Below, in pieces: positions 46,626-56,672 of a DNA stretch of 64,000 nucleotides. Each line of letters begins with the position of its first letter. Position 1 is the stretch's first letter. The DNA is from Trichodesmium sp002260545 (lineage in GTDB: Bacteria; Cyanobacteriota; Cyanobacteriia; Cyanobacteriales; Microcoleaceae). The notes beneath the pieces were generated by a model, which was not told the DNA's origin, did no database searches, and worked only from the letters and a program-made list of their open reading frames with translations. The position numbers and the translations under genes are program-made. The stretch covers positions 29,474 through 93,473 of the forward strand of contig NZ_JBNHEQ010000195.1 in NCBI RefSeq assembly GCF_050016015.1, in the 5' to 3' direction.

Positions 46626-47495
46626 TTATTTCCCTATCAACTTAACAACCAAACTACCTCCCAGATAAAGAGCAACTACTGCTCCACCCAATAAACTTTG
46701 AGTCAAAGGGTCAGTTGAAGGAGTTAAAACCGCTCCTAAAACTGCAGCTCCTAACAATACATATCTCCAACCAGAAAGCATTTGTTGAGAAGTAACTATT
46801 CCCACAATACCTAATAAGAATTGTAGAATAGGAATTTGAAATGCTAATGCCGTACTAAACATTAATAACAAGACAAATTCAAAGTATCTTTCAATTGACC
46901 ATGCTTGCTCTACTACTGCCGAACCATAACCAATAAAAAATTTCAAAGCTGCTGGTACAATTGCAAAATAAGCAAATACTAATCCCAATCCAAATAAAAC
47001 TGTAGAACCTAAAAAAATTGGTCCGAGAAATCTTCTTTCTCTAATAGTTAAACCAGGTAGGACAAACTTAACTATTTGATAAAGTATAAAGGGACTTGCT
47101 AAAAGAAGACCACTATATGCAGCTACTTTAATAGTGACAAAAAAGTATTCTCCTGGAGCGAGTTGGAGAAATTTTACTCCCTGGGCAGGAATTTCTAGAA
47201 ATTTGACAATGGGTTTAACAACAATAAAGCAACTAATAATAGCTACTACTACTGCTATTAAAGAATAAAATATCCGCATTCGTAACTCTTCGAGATGGTC
47301 AAAAATAGACATCTCAACTTCATCAGGAACTTGGTCGAGATAATCATTTTCTTCTGAATTTTGGCGATCGCCTAAGTCTTGCGAAGGAATATTGTCTACT
47401 CCATCGGACTGAATCTGTGGCTCTTTTAAACTTATAGGTGCTAAATTATTGTTATTTGAATCTTCTGGAGGAGTATTATTTTCTAGAGATGTCAT
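46626..47495 (-). CDS. tatC: Sec-independent translocase protein TatC
   Basis: About 289 residues from ATG 47495; a TTG four codons upstream lies in a TTATCA repeat and is less likely. Core receptor of the twin-arginine translocase. The N-terminal 70 residues are a Gln/Asn/Asp-rich extension, then MSIFDHLEELRMRIFYSL, the TatC signature with the conserved Glu pair, then six membrane segments with APGEYFFVTIKVA and FGLGLVFAYFAIVPAALKFF. Ends GGSLVVKLIGK. No tatA/B beside it. It would export the Rieske protein encoded at 39541. Confidence 0.95.
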   Translation of the reverse strand: MTSLENNTPPEDSNNNNLAPISLKEPQIQSDGVDNIPSQDLGDRQNSEENDYLDQVPDEVEMSIFDHLEELRMRIFYSLIAVVVAIISCFIVVKPIVKFLEIPAQGVKFLQLAPGEYFFVTIKVAAYSGLLLASPFILYQIVKFVLPGLTIRERRFLGPIFLGSTVLFGLGLVFAYFAIVPAALKFFIGYGSAVVEQAWSIERYFEFVLLLMFSTALAFQIPILQFLLGIVGIVTSQQMLSGWRYVLLGAAVLGAVLTPSTDPLTQSLLGGAVVALYLGGSLVVKLIGK

Positions 47496-48387
47496 TTTAG
47501 TTATCAATTATCAGTTATCAGTTATCAGTTATCATTACCTCCTATTTTATAGGAGGCTTGAGATACTAAAGTTTATTTTTTCATCCCCATCCAAGGGGAG
47601 GCTTGAGACCTTATTTTTTGGTCAGGTTTGTTTTAAATTTTAGATTAATTATACATCAAAGCTCTGATTTTTCATAGTATAGACTATTGTCTAGATATTA
47701 GTAAGAATATCAATTTTATCTCATCTGATTTCTGTGTAAATGAGGCAAATTAATTATACTTGAAGGAAAGCTAAGGAATAAGAATTTTATTAGTTACATA
47801 ATTTACCGAATTATTAATTATTAATAATTAAATAATTCGCGCCTTGAAGCCTCCCCTTGGATAGGGGAAAAAAGCGGTCTTTTTCGGCGCTTGAGCCGAC
47901 ATGTTTGCGGAGCATTCCGTCAGGAAAACGCTTTCCTACGGAATGCTAACGCAAACGCGACATGAATTGCTCGCAGTCCGTCAGGATGGGATGCTGTCTC
48001 GGCTAAGAGTCGACATGAAAAGCGTTAGCGTTAGCGCAGCTCCTCTGCAAGAGGCAGCGGCTCTGAACTCTTCGGGAAACCTAGCCATATCCAATCGACC
48101 AAGAGAAGAAATAATATTTCCTCATCTTCAATTCCGTAACGGTTTTAACCTTCTTGTAATTATCAATTATCCATTATCAATTATCAATTATTGAAACAGA
48201 CTGAAGTTTAACTTATTTAAGCTTTGCTTTTTAATTTCTTTATTTTTTTGAATTCTAAATCCTCAAGATCAGGAAAATACAAAAGCCAACTCTTGACACC
48301 AAAAGTAAAATTACTATACTTAGGCTATGCATAAATTTTAGATTGAATCATAATTGATAGAGTTGGAAAAAAAAAGGAAGTTAAATT
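47496..48387. other. Gene-free region with AT-rich hairpin element and GC-richer module
   Basis: 47505-47536 is agttatc tandem. 47800-48195 is an expanded TAATTGATAAT-family element whose middle (47880-48080) carries the GC-richer palindrome-rich module ('cgcttgagccgacatgtttg', 'aatgctaacgcaaacgcgac') and ends 'tccaatcgaccaagagaaga'. The apparent plus-strand frame at 47901-48194 is repeat-derived. Confidence 0.6.
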
Positions 48388-49752
48388 ATGTTTAACAATA
48401 GATGGAAGAAAAATCTAATTTTATCCTTCCTATTTATATTAGTTTTCTTAAGCACCATTAGCTTAAATATTTTCCTACCAAAAAAACCAGCATTTGCTAT
48501 TCAAGAATCTGAGTGGGATAAATTATTAGAAACTCAGGCTGTCCAAGAAATTGTCAATAGAATTGAGCAAACTTGGGAAAAAGCTTATGAAAATTACTTT
48601 GGTGCAAATCTCTCAAGTTTTACCTTGACTGCTGAAACTATCGCTAAACAACTTTATCTATGGCAATTTCAAATTGATAAAAACCCTGCCGTTGTCTGGG
48701 TATGGCCTCGCAAAAAACAAATACAATTAGTGTTAATCACTGCCAATCAAATACCAGTTATATACAGTATTACTGATGCCGAGCGAAAAACTGTATTAAA
48801 TACAGTAAAAATGTTAGCTGGAGAAATCATAGATCCAAGAATGCGTCACACAGAATCATATCTCAAACCAGCTCAAAAACTTTATCGGTGGATAGTCACT
48901 CCCATTGAGTCAGAATTAGAAAAGCAAAAAGTAGATACTATTATTTTTTGCTTAGGACCTGGTTTACGCAGTTTACCATTATCCGCATTACATGATGGAA
49001 AAAAATTTCTCATAGAAAAATATAGTGTTGCTCTTATTCCGGCTTTTAATATGATTGAAACTGAATATAATCCCAGAAAAAATATGCAAGTATTAGCAAT
49101 GGGAGCATCAGAATTTATTGACCATCAATCTCTACCTGCTGTACCAACAGAGTTAAAAGAAATCACACAAAAATTGTGGCAAGGAGAGGCATTTATTAAC
49201 CAAGACTTTACAGTTGAAAATTTACAAGAGCAACGACAAAAACAGAAATTTGGAATTATTCATTTAGCTACTCATGCTGAGTTTAGGTCAGGTCAACCAA
49301 GTAATTCTTATATTCAATTTTGGCACAAAGAAAAACTGGAACTAGATGATATAAGAAACTTGAAATGGCATCAACCAAAAGTAGAGCTATTAGTTCTAAG
49401 TGCTTGTAAAACTGCCGTGGGAGATCAACAAGCGGAATTAGGTTTTGCTGGTTTAACCGTCCAAGCTGGAGTTAAATCTGCTCTAGCAAGTCTTTGGTAT
49501 GTTAGTGATGTAGGAACTTTAGCTTTAATGAATGAGTTTTATCAAAATTTTCAGAAAATTTTACTTAAAGCAGAAGCGCTTCGACAAGCCCAAATAGCAA
49601 TGTTAAAAGGGAAAGTAAGTTTAAAAAAAGGTGAGTTATATGGTTCTAATAGTCGAGTCAAATTGCCACAAGAATTAGCAGAATATACAGATGAAAATTT
49701 ATCTCATCCCTATTATTGGGCAGCTTTTACTATTATTGGTAATGCTTGGTAA
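48388..49752 (+). CDS. Exported CHAT-domain protein (caspase-like fold)
   Basis: 454 residues. Signal peptide (LILSFLFILVFLSTISL ... KKPAFA-I) then an N-terminal helical region of about 150 residues and a C-terminal CHAT domain (about 170-454). Catalytic dyad visible: His296 in IIHLATHAEFR and Cys340 in LLVLSACKTAVGDQ, both in the family context, followed by GFAGLTVQAGVKSALASLW. CHAT domains are caspase/gingipain-fold peptidases, some working in defence with TPR partners. Here no TPR repeats are fused and the protein goes to the periplasm, so a cell-envelope role is more likely. It stands alone. Confidence 0.92.
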   Translation: MFNNRWKKNLILSFLFILVFLSTISLNIFLPKKPAFAIQESEWDKLLETQAVQEIVNRIEQTWEKAYENYFGANLSSFTLTAETIAKQLYLWQFQIDKNPAVVWVWPRKKQIQLVLITANQIPVIYSITDAERKTVLNTVKMLAGEIIDPRMRHTESYLKPAQKLYRWIVTPIESELEKQKVDTIIFCLGPGLRSLPLSALHDGKKFLIEKYSVALIPAFNMIETEYNPRKNMQVLAMGASEFIDHQSLPAVPTELKEITQKLWQGEAFINQDFTVENLQEQRQKQKFGIIHLATHAEFRSGQPSNSYIQFWHKEKLELDDIRNLKWHQPKVELLVLSACKTAVGDQQAELGFAGLTVQAGVKSALASLWYVSDVGTLALMNEFYQNFQKILLKAEALRQAQIAMLKGKVSLKKGELYGSNSRVKLPQELAEYTDENLSHPYYWAAFTIIGNAW

Positions 49753-50368
49753 TATCCAAATTTTTGCCGTCGGACAATTAGGAGCTGACTAAATCATTCA
49801 TTTGATATTTTTGAATAAGTTTTTTCTCAACTAAATATAGCAATCCTCCGCATATTCGTGGCAAAAATCTTACTGCTTTTAGGGAACACTTAACTGGTTG
49901 GAGTTTCAACTTTTTTATTGACTTTTTAATTACCCGCAACATAAGCGCGGATTGCTATAGATAGTTTAAAATCAACTATCATTTCCTGCTGTAGCCATTT
50001 TTGCCTCCCACTTAGGCAGATTGTTACTCCCAGGCCCATAATACTATAGTTTTTTTATACCCCACCTTCCGCACGTCAAGTTGTAACATTAAAAGTAGTA
50101 TAAAAATCCCGATCTCGCTAAGTATTTATACTATGTCAATCATCGTCATTGACCTTTCTCAGCAGTCAAATTTTTAGTAGAAATTAAGCATAAATACTTA
50201 CTTGATTGTTTAGTCATTAAGTTACAACTATGATTTTCTCCTGAATTCTGACTCCTGACTCCTGACTCCTGAGTCCTTTTTCAATACTACATTTTGTTGT
50301 ACGGAATGTAGGTTATACTATTCTTTTATCTGTTATACTCAAAAACCATTCCGAAATAGTTTAGGCCC
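49753..50368. other. Gene-free spacer with TATAGCAATCC element
   Basis: 49838-49960 runs from tatagcaatcctccgc to gcgcggattgctata, an inverted-end element. 50244-50275 is a ctgactc heptamer run. The upstream region of the HTH gene follows. Nothing else seen. Confidence 0.55.
49838..49960. repeat. MITE-like element with TATAGCAATCC ends
   Basis: About 123 bp, terminal 11 bp inverted (tatagcaatcc / ggattgctata). Related ends bound 31302-31420 and, less well, 26662-26895. Confidence 0.65.
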
Positions 50369-50917
50369 ATGTCAATTGGAACAACAGAAGCAGCATTTCT
50401 CTTAAATATTTCTACTGCGAGACTCAGACTACTTTTAAAACAAGGTCGCGTTCTTGGAGCAGAAAAAGAAGGCAGATTTTGGAGGATTCCTCTAAATAGT
50501 CGGGGAATGCCAGAAATAACCACTGGTCTTAGAGGTCCACAGGGAACTTGGAACAAAGGACAGCGTACAGGCAATACCTTTATTCATATTGTACGAAGAG
50601 TAATTGATGCTAACCGAGACCACGGTACAAGCGATCCAGCTATTTCTGTCAAGCAAGGCGATCGTAATGATAGATGCCACGAAGTTGAAATAGTAGGACC
50701 TTGCAAAATCGTCTACCGACCTCACAAGCCCAATCGTAGTCAGGCAGGGGGAGCCAGGCTGTGGATTGAGGTCGAGCCTCACGTTAAAATTATCCGTAAA
50801 ATCTTTCCCGATTGGGAAGCGTCCGAACCAACTGCTGAATTGGTTGAAGGGTTGGCCGAGCCTAACGGTAGCTACATAACCACCGAGCATAACCTGAGCA
50901 ATATTGCCGTTGCCTAA
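50369..50917 (+). CDS. Helix-turn-helix DNA-binding protein, cyanobacterial, function unknown
   Basis: 182 residues. The first 50 (MSIGTTEAAFLLNISTARLR, then LLKQGRVLGAEKEGRFWRIP) have the winged-helix pattern of MerR/excisionase-type domains. The rest is basic (GTWNKGQRTGNTFIHIVRRV, IVYRPHKPNR) and does not match a family I can name. GC content and codon use look richer than the surroundings. Neither integrase nor phage genes are near, so a chromosomal regulator is more likely than an excisionase. Confidence 0.6.
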   Translation: MSIGTTEAAFLLNISTARLRLLLKQGRVLGAEKEGRFWRIPLNSRGMPEITTGLRGPQGTWNKGQRTGNTFIHIVRRVIDANRDHGTSDPAISVKQGDRNDRCHEVEIVGPCKIVYRPHKPNRSQAGGARLWIEVEPHVKIIRKIFPDWEASEPTAELVEGLAEPNGSYITTEHNLSNIAVA

Positions 50918-51552
50918 CTATAACCACTAATTTTTTTGTTTTATTGTGACTGCCCTATTTATTTTTCTTCTTGGGGTAAACTTTGCTATGTTTGAACTTT
51001 ACATATTTTGTGAAAAAATTTCATCATTAAGGAAAAAAACTAACTTTTTCCAGACCAGAGGATTAGAATTTCAGAAATTTTTTCTATTTTTATCAGAAAT
51101 ATTTATTTAATCAAAAAATAAAAAATAAAAACAAATTACTAATGCGCAATAGTTTTGGCCTTTTAGTGGTAAAGTTTTAGGGAGAATCTATATCTATGCG
51201 ATGTGCAACTTTCTACGAAAATACCACGGCTTATACCCATAAGGTTGAAAAGGTTCTTTTTAGAAGTCGCTAAATTTAGTAAGTTAGGAAAAGTTGCACA
51301 TGGCGTTATATCTATATCTATATAAAATAAGGCAAAAGAGTTAGAGAAGGAGAGAAATTTGAAAACTCTACTTTTTATCAATTCATCAGCAACTCCTAAT
51401 TATGGTTTGCTGAATAAATCTCAAAGCATTTATAAATAAAGGTTTTAGCCTTTTAGGTCGAAAAAAAAATTCAGGTATAACGTCTAAAAATGCTCAAAAA
51501 GTTAGCATTTTGGGTAGACCAGGGTAAAAAAATTACTCTGCTGGATTTGATA
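50918..51552. other. Gene-free spacer with truncated repeat
   Basis: 51404-51540 is an AGGGCTTGCTGA-family copy lacking its right end (stops at 'aaaaaattactc', where gpsA begins on the other strand). 51180-51330 has inverted words 'tatctatatctatg' / 'atatctatatctatat' and 'gtgcaact'/'agttgcac' about 90 bp apart. No gene recognised. Confidence 0.5.
51404..51540 (+). repeat. AGGGCTTGCTGA element, right end missing
   Basis: ggtttgctgaataaatctca ... aaaagttagcattttgggta, as in copies A and B, but ending at ttactctgct beside the gpsA stop codon. Confidence 0.7.
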
Positions 51553-52548
51553 TTAAAATTCTGGTTTTAAATCTCTTCCCATTAAAGCTTCCACGGCTTC
51601 TTCTGGAGTAATCTTACCATTCAACAATAGAAAAACTTGACTAGAAATAGGCAGAGTAATTTCCTCCCTATTAGCAATATCAATCAAAACATTTGTAGTA
51701 TTAACACCCTCAGCAGTACCAGGTAATTCCTCTAAAATTTCCTCCAAACTTTTTCCCTGTGCTAAACCATAACCAACCCGATAATTTCTACTCAAATAAC
51801 TACCACAAGTTGCCAACATATCTCCTAAACCAGATAACCCAAAAAAGGTTTCAGTTTTTCCACCTAAATGAGTACCAATACGAATAATTTCTGTCAAAGC
51901 ACGAGTTAATAAAGCTGATTTAGCATTAGTACCAAGTTCCAAACCATCACAAACTCCACTAGCAATAGCAATGACATTTTTTAAAGTTCCACCTAACTCA
52001 GTACCTATCGGATCGGAACTACTATAAACCCGAAATAAACCAGAAGCAAAAATATTTTGTACCGTCGTTGCTGCTCCCTTATTTTTACTAGCAACTACCG
52101 TTGCTGCTGGTAATTTATCATTAATTTCTTTTGATAAATTAGGACCTGATAAAACTACCACAGGATTATGAGGAAAATTAGCTTCCCAAATCTGAGAAGG
52201 AGTACGAGTTGTTTCTGGGTCTAATCCTTTTGTAGCAGTAATAATAATTACTTTTTTTGGTAAACCAATCTTTTTAATTTTCTCAGCAATTTCATTAACT
52301 CCTTTCATAGAAATTGCCGAAACTATTATATCAACATCCTTTAGTACCTGTTCTAAACTGACATTTAAGCTACGAGACCATAAATATATTTCATGTTGAT
52401 TATGAATTGCTAATTTTGCTAAAGCTGAACCCCATGCACCTCTACCTAAAATTGCTAAAGTTGCTTTTTCAGTTGATATTGGATAAGCAGATTCTAAAGT
52501 TGTAATAACTTCTCTTCTTTTATCAGCTTGAGATATTTTATTTGTCAT
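51553..52548 (-). CDS. gpsA: NAD(P)-dependent glycerol-3-phosphate dehydrogenase
   Basis: 331 residues. Reduces dihydroxyacetone phosphate to sn-glycerol-3-phosphate for phospholipid and galactolipid synthesis. Seen: cofactor loop LGRGAWGSALAKLA (about 34-47), VVLSGPNLSKEI, the catalytic Lys in GGTLKNVIAIASGVCDGL and substrate-binding FGLSGLGDMLATC with SRNYRVG. The N-terminal 25 residues are an extension. Length normal. Stands alone. Confidence 0.96.
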   Translation of the reverse strand: MTNKISQADKRREVITTLESAYPISTEKATLAILGRGAWGSALAKLAIHNQHEIYLWSRSLNVSLEQVLKDVDIIVSAISMKGVNEIAEKIKKIGLPKKVIIITATKGLDPETTRTPSQIWEANFPHNPVVVLSGPNLSKEINDKLPAATVVASKNKGAATTVQNIFASGLFRVYSSSDPIGTELGGTLKNVIAIASGVCDGLELGTNAKSALLTRALTEIIRIGTHLGGKTETFFGLSGLGDMLATCGSYLSRNYRVGYGLAQGKSLEEILEELPGTAEGVNTTNVLIDIANREEITLPISSQVFLLLNGKITPEEAVEALMGRDLKPEF

Positions 52549-53925
52549 AATTTATTGATTTAATCTATGTAAGCATTTCCTTTCCTGCGGAATGCTGCGC
52601 AAACGGAATGCTGCGCAAACAGCGGTCAGTGGTCAGCCGTCAGCTATCAGCTATTATTTTTGGTGCGCGATAAAAGCTTTATTAATGTAAGCATTCAGCC
52701 GTCAGCCGTCAGCTATCAGCTAAGGTTTTTATAGGGGTTTTCACTCATGTTGACTTGCATTATTTCTGCCTTATGCCTTCTACCTTTAAGCCAAAATATC
52801 TATATTCTATGAATCATGAAAAGCGCGCTTACTATGAATGACAATATATTCAATTTTTGTCAAAGGCAATAGGGAATATAAAATCTAGATACACAACAAC
52901 TTATAATTTCTTAACTCCTAGCATTTTAAAAAGCTGTTTGCGTAGCATTCCGTAGCTGATAGCTGAGTGCTTACTTATTAATTGAGCCAGAATTAAATCT
53001 TACTACAAAAGCTAGCTCCCTTTACCTTAAAGTCCATATTAATTTAAACACGTTCTTTAGTGGCATGGTATTATTGCTGTTAACGCAGTTCTTGCACGGG
53101 AGGCTAGCTGACAGCTAATAGCTGAATTTTTACTAATGTATTAATGAGTTTTGGTATATAGCAACCAGATTTTTATTGCAGATAAAAAATCTCTTGGAAT
53201 GAGGGGTCTAGAATGATTTTTGACTATGCTATTAAGGGTAAAATTTTACGGAACTAAATTTATATCAAATTTATTCCGCTCAAGAATTGCCTTGACTTCA
53301 GTCCAGGGAGTGTCATTTCAGTTATCAATTATTAGTACCTCCTGCAATAGGGAGACTTGAAAACCGGAATTTTCTTTTTCATCCTCTTAAAAGGCGAGGA
53401 TTGATACCTTATTTTATTTTTATGTTCAAAAATAAAGATATTTTTTGAATTTTCTATAAATTTGAGTTTGCTATAAAGCGGATGTTTTATGAAATCATGG
53501 TGCTTCATCAAACTCAGACTCAGGAATGAGAATTTTCTTATCTACAAAAGCAGATTATCAACAGGTAATACCAAATCTCAAAAATTTGCTATATATCCTG
53601 AAAAGGATATGTTATGTGGTAGGTTTTAGCTGTTAGGAAGTTTAGGCAAAATTTTCAAGTATAAAGTAGTTGTTACAAAGCACCATTAATGCCTGATAAA
53701 TGGTATAATAAACATGGTACATAAATATAGTCTTATGTAGTCAAATAATGTCAAATCTCTTCGTTTATTGCTACAAAAGAGCTACTAAGTATTTGACAAA
53801 ATTTAATAAGTCTCGACCTTATGTTTAAGGGTATAATGAAATTGGCTGGCAAGTCAAGAATAAATAATAATAAAAACTCATAAATGTTCCCAGCCTTTAG
53901 TAATTTTAACTCCTTGATTTATGAA
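52549..53925. other. Gene-free region with a complete MITE
   Basis: 52569-52680 carries a GTAAGCATT start with repeated 'cggaatgctgcgcaaac' words; 52687-52974 is a complete MITE. 53100-53140 has 'ctagctgacagctaatagct', and 53308-53420 has the TTTCAGTTATCA...aaggcgaggattgatacc element. 53560-53925 may be the left flank of the TnpB element, with no readable gene. Confidence 0.55.
52687..52974 (+). mobile_element. MITE with GTAAGC termini, 8-bp target duplication
   Basis: 288 bp flanked by TTATTAAT (52679-52686 and 52975-52982). Ends gtaagcattcagccgtcagc and agctgatagctgagtgcttac are inverted. Lies between genes. With the two intragenic copies it defines the family's boundaries. Confidence 0.9.
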
Positions 53926-55173
53926 ATGAGTTGAGAGACATATTATTCAAAAAAATCATCGGTTTTATCCTGAAATTGACCGACTTTGTTTCTTGTATAA
54001 AAATCTCTTAAACTCATGCTAATTATTTAGTTCGTCAGTCTTTTATATTTGAAAAGATTTATCTTTCCTATTATGACCTGCAAAAAACACTTTCTACTCA
54101 AGTAGACTATAAAGCAATGCCAGAATCGAGTATCTCAACAAATATTGATGATTTTAGAGAGAAAAACCAAAAAGCTTTTTAGCCGCGAACGAAGTTTATA
54201 AACAACACCTATCAAAGTTTAATGCTCCTCCTCGTCTTCGGTGGATATAAAAATAAAATAACACCGAAGAAATATTGTAATTTATACGAAACAAGCCATC
54301 AGCAAGAGGCAACTAAAACAAGGAATTATTAATCCTTCTCAAACTGGGATTTATCTAAAAACATTAGTACCTACTTCACGCTCTTAAACAAGTTCGTCTT
54401 GTCCCTAGACTGAACCATTATGTAATTGAGGTGATTTATGATAAATGGGAACAACAATACGAGCTAGAGGAAAATCGTTATGCCAGTATTGATATTGGAT
54501 TAAACAATTTAGCTACATTTTCATGTCGGCGACAGCCGAAACCTTTAAGGGCGCCGGAATCAAACCCAAGAGTGATAAATGGCAGACCGTTAAAATCTAT
54601 CAATCAATACTATAACAAGGTTAGAACCAGTCTTCAAGGTCTGCTAAGAGAAAATCAATCAAGTCAGAGACTAAGAAAACTAGCGAATAAAAGAGAATTT
54701 AAAATCAATGATTATCTGCATAAAACATCTCGTTTGATTATTAATAGCCTCATCACTCAGAAAATAGGAATTTTGATAATTGGCCAAAATCAGGAGTGGA
54801 AACAGGAGATTAATTAATTTAGGAAAAAAGAACAATCAAAATTTTGTTCAAATTCCCTATACTAAGTTAATAGAAATGTTATCTTATAAAGCCAAAATGG
54901 TAGGAATTCAGGTAATTTTAACCGAAGAATCTTATACTTCAATTGCAAGTTTTATGGATAATGATGCAATTCCTGTGTACTTAAACGGTGAGAAAAATCA
55001 GTCAACTTTATAGTGCAAAAAGGGTGAAACGGGGAATGCAAATCGCACAGGTGGTGGAAGATTGATTAATGAGTTACGTTAATGGTTCTTTGAATATTAT
55101 GAGAAAAGCAATCCCAAATGTATTTGACCATGGGATAGAGGAGCCAGTGCGTTGGGCGGGTCTCCCGACTTAA
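53926..55173 (+). pseudogene. TnpB (IS200/IS605 family), multiply frameshifted
   Basis: Pieces in order on the plus strand: RHIIQKNHRFYPEIDRLCFL, then in another frame HANYLVRQSFIFEKIYLSYY...DLQKTLSTQVDYKAMP, then IYDKWEQQYELEENRYASID with IGLNNLATFSC (RuvC-I Asp, from 54431), YNKVRTSLQGLL, SLITQKIGILIIGQNQ, frame change near 54790, YTKLIEMLSYKAKMVGIQVI with TEESYTSIASFMDND (RuvC-II Glu), stop, then VNGSLNIMRKAIPNVFDHG (RuvC-III) to TAA at 55171. All three RuvC blocks remain but at least four frame breaks or stops separate them. No TnpA beside it. The zinc-finger cysteines are absent, as in some cyanobacterial TnpBs. Confidence 0.85.
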
Positions 55174-55482
55174 AGCAACTGGCGTGGTGTTGTAGTACAT
55201 CCTGGGTCGGAGCTATGCTAACACGAGCGTCAAGGTAAAACTGGCAAAATAAGAATATGTCATATTTGACTATATTTTTATGAATTATAAGCAGACAGAA
55301 AGCTTCCCGATAATAGGGGATATGATTTAAACATAAATGTGAAAATTTCCTATTTCTACAACTCGGTTTGCTTGATAGAGTTTCCTAGGCCATCAGAAAA
55401 AATTAAATATACACAAATTGTGCAATTTTAAGGGAAAATTATAACAACAACCTCAAGTATAAATTTATAGGAGAGATGTCTA
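55174..55482. other. TnpB 3' flank and upstream region of the lipoprotein gene
   Basis: 55174-55245 (gcaactggcgtggtgttgta ... cgagcgtcaaggtaaaact) is where the omega RNA scaffold and right end of an IS605-type element would lie; it is GC-richer than its surroundings. The rest is spacer; a ggagag site at 55471-55476 serves the next gene. Confidence 0.5.
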
Positions 55483-55992
55483 ATGAGATTCGGTCATCGA
55501 TTACCAAAAATATTAGCCCCAATATTAATTACCCTATTACTATTAACTTCTGCTTGTGGTGGAGCTAAACAACCCAGTCGTTTCGATCAAGCCCAACAAC
55601 AAAGTAAAACAGAACGTCCCTCCGAAGCTAAACAAGTAACAGGTGGCAGTCTAAACAAATATTTCCCATCCTCCAGTGGGGACTATAAATTAAACTATGC
55701 TCAAGAGAAAAAAGGCTTTGCTCAAGCAAGTCTCAAAAAAGATGGTAAAGAAGTAGCAGTTATGTCTATTAATGATATTTCTGCTTCCCCTACTGCTGCC
55801 AACAAATTCCAAAATAGCAGCAAAAAAATCGGAGGATATCCAGCAGTAGAACAAGGTAAAACTACTACTGCTGTATTAGTAGATAATCGTTTTCAGGTAA
55901 AAGCTCAATCAAAAGACCCCTCATTTACAGCCAGCGATCGCGAAGCATGGCTACAAAAATTCAATCTCAGAGGTCTATCTAGTCTCAAATAG
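55483..55992 (+). CDS. Conserved cyanobacterial lipoprotein, unknown function
   Basis: 169 residues. Signal sequence with lipobox LLLLTSAC, Cys at residue 25. A Gln/Lys-rich linker (residues 29-55) leads to a small domain (GGSLNKYFPSSSGDYKLNYA, AVMSINDISASPTAANKF, KIGGYPAVEQGKTTTAVLVD, and QVKAQSKDPSFTASDREAWL) that looks like a compact alpha/beta fold. No activity known to me. 'ggagagatgtctaATG' gives a reasonable ribosome site. Confidence 0.75.
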   Translation: MRFGHRLPKILAPILITLLLLTSACGGAKQPSRFDQAQQQSKTERPSEAKQVTGGSLNKYFPSSSGDYKLNYAQEKKGFAQASLKKDGKEVAVMSINDISASPTAANKFQNSSKKIGGYPAVEQGKTTTAVLVDNRFQVKAQSKDPSFTASDREAWLQKFNLRGLSSLK

Positions 55993-56672
55993 AAGGGAAT
56001 AGGGTTCATTAATGGATAATGGATAATTACCTCCATAAAAACCCTAAAGGAATTGAAGATCACAAAATCACAATTTCTTTTTTTCTCTTGAACTTGAAAT
56101 AGAAGGCTTTATACCAAATTGATTAATTATCCATTGGTAAATAATTGATAATTTCTCTACGATAATTGATTTAATTTTTTATTGTTGGAGATGTCTAATC
56201 AAAAAAATCCTGCCCCAATACTGAAAAAAAAGCGTCTTCCTCTATTCACTTTTAACTAGGGAATAAGGAATAGGTATGGAGGGGGAAATAATTGATAATT
56301 TCTCTACGATAATTGATTTAATTTTTTATTGTTGGAGATGTTTAATCAAAAAAAATCCTGCCCCAATACTCAAAAAAGCCTCTTACTCTATTAACTAACT
56401 TTTAGGTATTGGTAATTGGTGGGATAATTTTCTACTTGGGGTAATACCGATCTCTGACTCTGGTTAAATATTTAGAGGTATTAGAAACAGATTACTCTTA
56501 AAATTTCATCTCTTGATTTACCAACGCCAAGTTTGAATTTTTAACCAAGAAATACCATCTCATACCTCCCCAGTAATGGGGATAAAAAAGGAAATTTCAG
56601 ATTGTCTTGCCTCCAACTTCAGCCAGAGGTACTGATAACTGATAACTAATAACTGAAATTAAGGAGCCTTAA
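55993..56672. other. Gene-free region with repeats
   Basis: 56000-56150 is a TAATTGATAAT-family element. 56139-56260 and 56286-56405 are direct duplicates (aaataattgataatttctct ... ctgccccaatact). 56620-56660 is the ctgataactgataactaata repeat, whose end supplies 'ttaaggagcctta' with GGAG just before the next start codon. Confidence 0.6.
56139..56405 (+). repeat. Direct duplication, about 120 bp, period 147
   Basis: Copies start at 56139 and 56286, both reading aaataattgataatttctct then 'gttggagatgt', 'aatcaaaaaaa' and 'tcctgccccaatact'. High identity suggests a recent event. Confidence 0.8.

Noticed and set aside
47901..48194. Plus-strand 97-codon frame
   Set aside because: Lies wholly within a repeat element; ends in the TTATCAATTA units.
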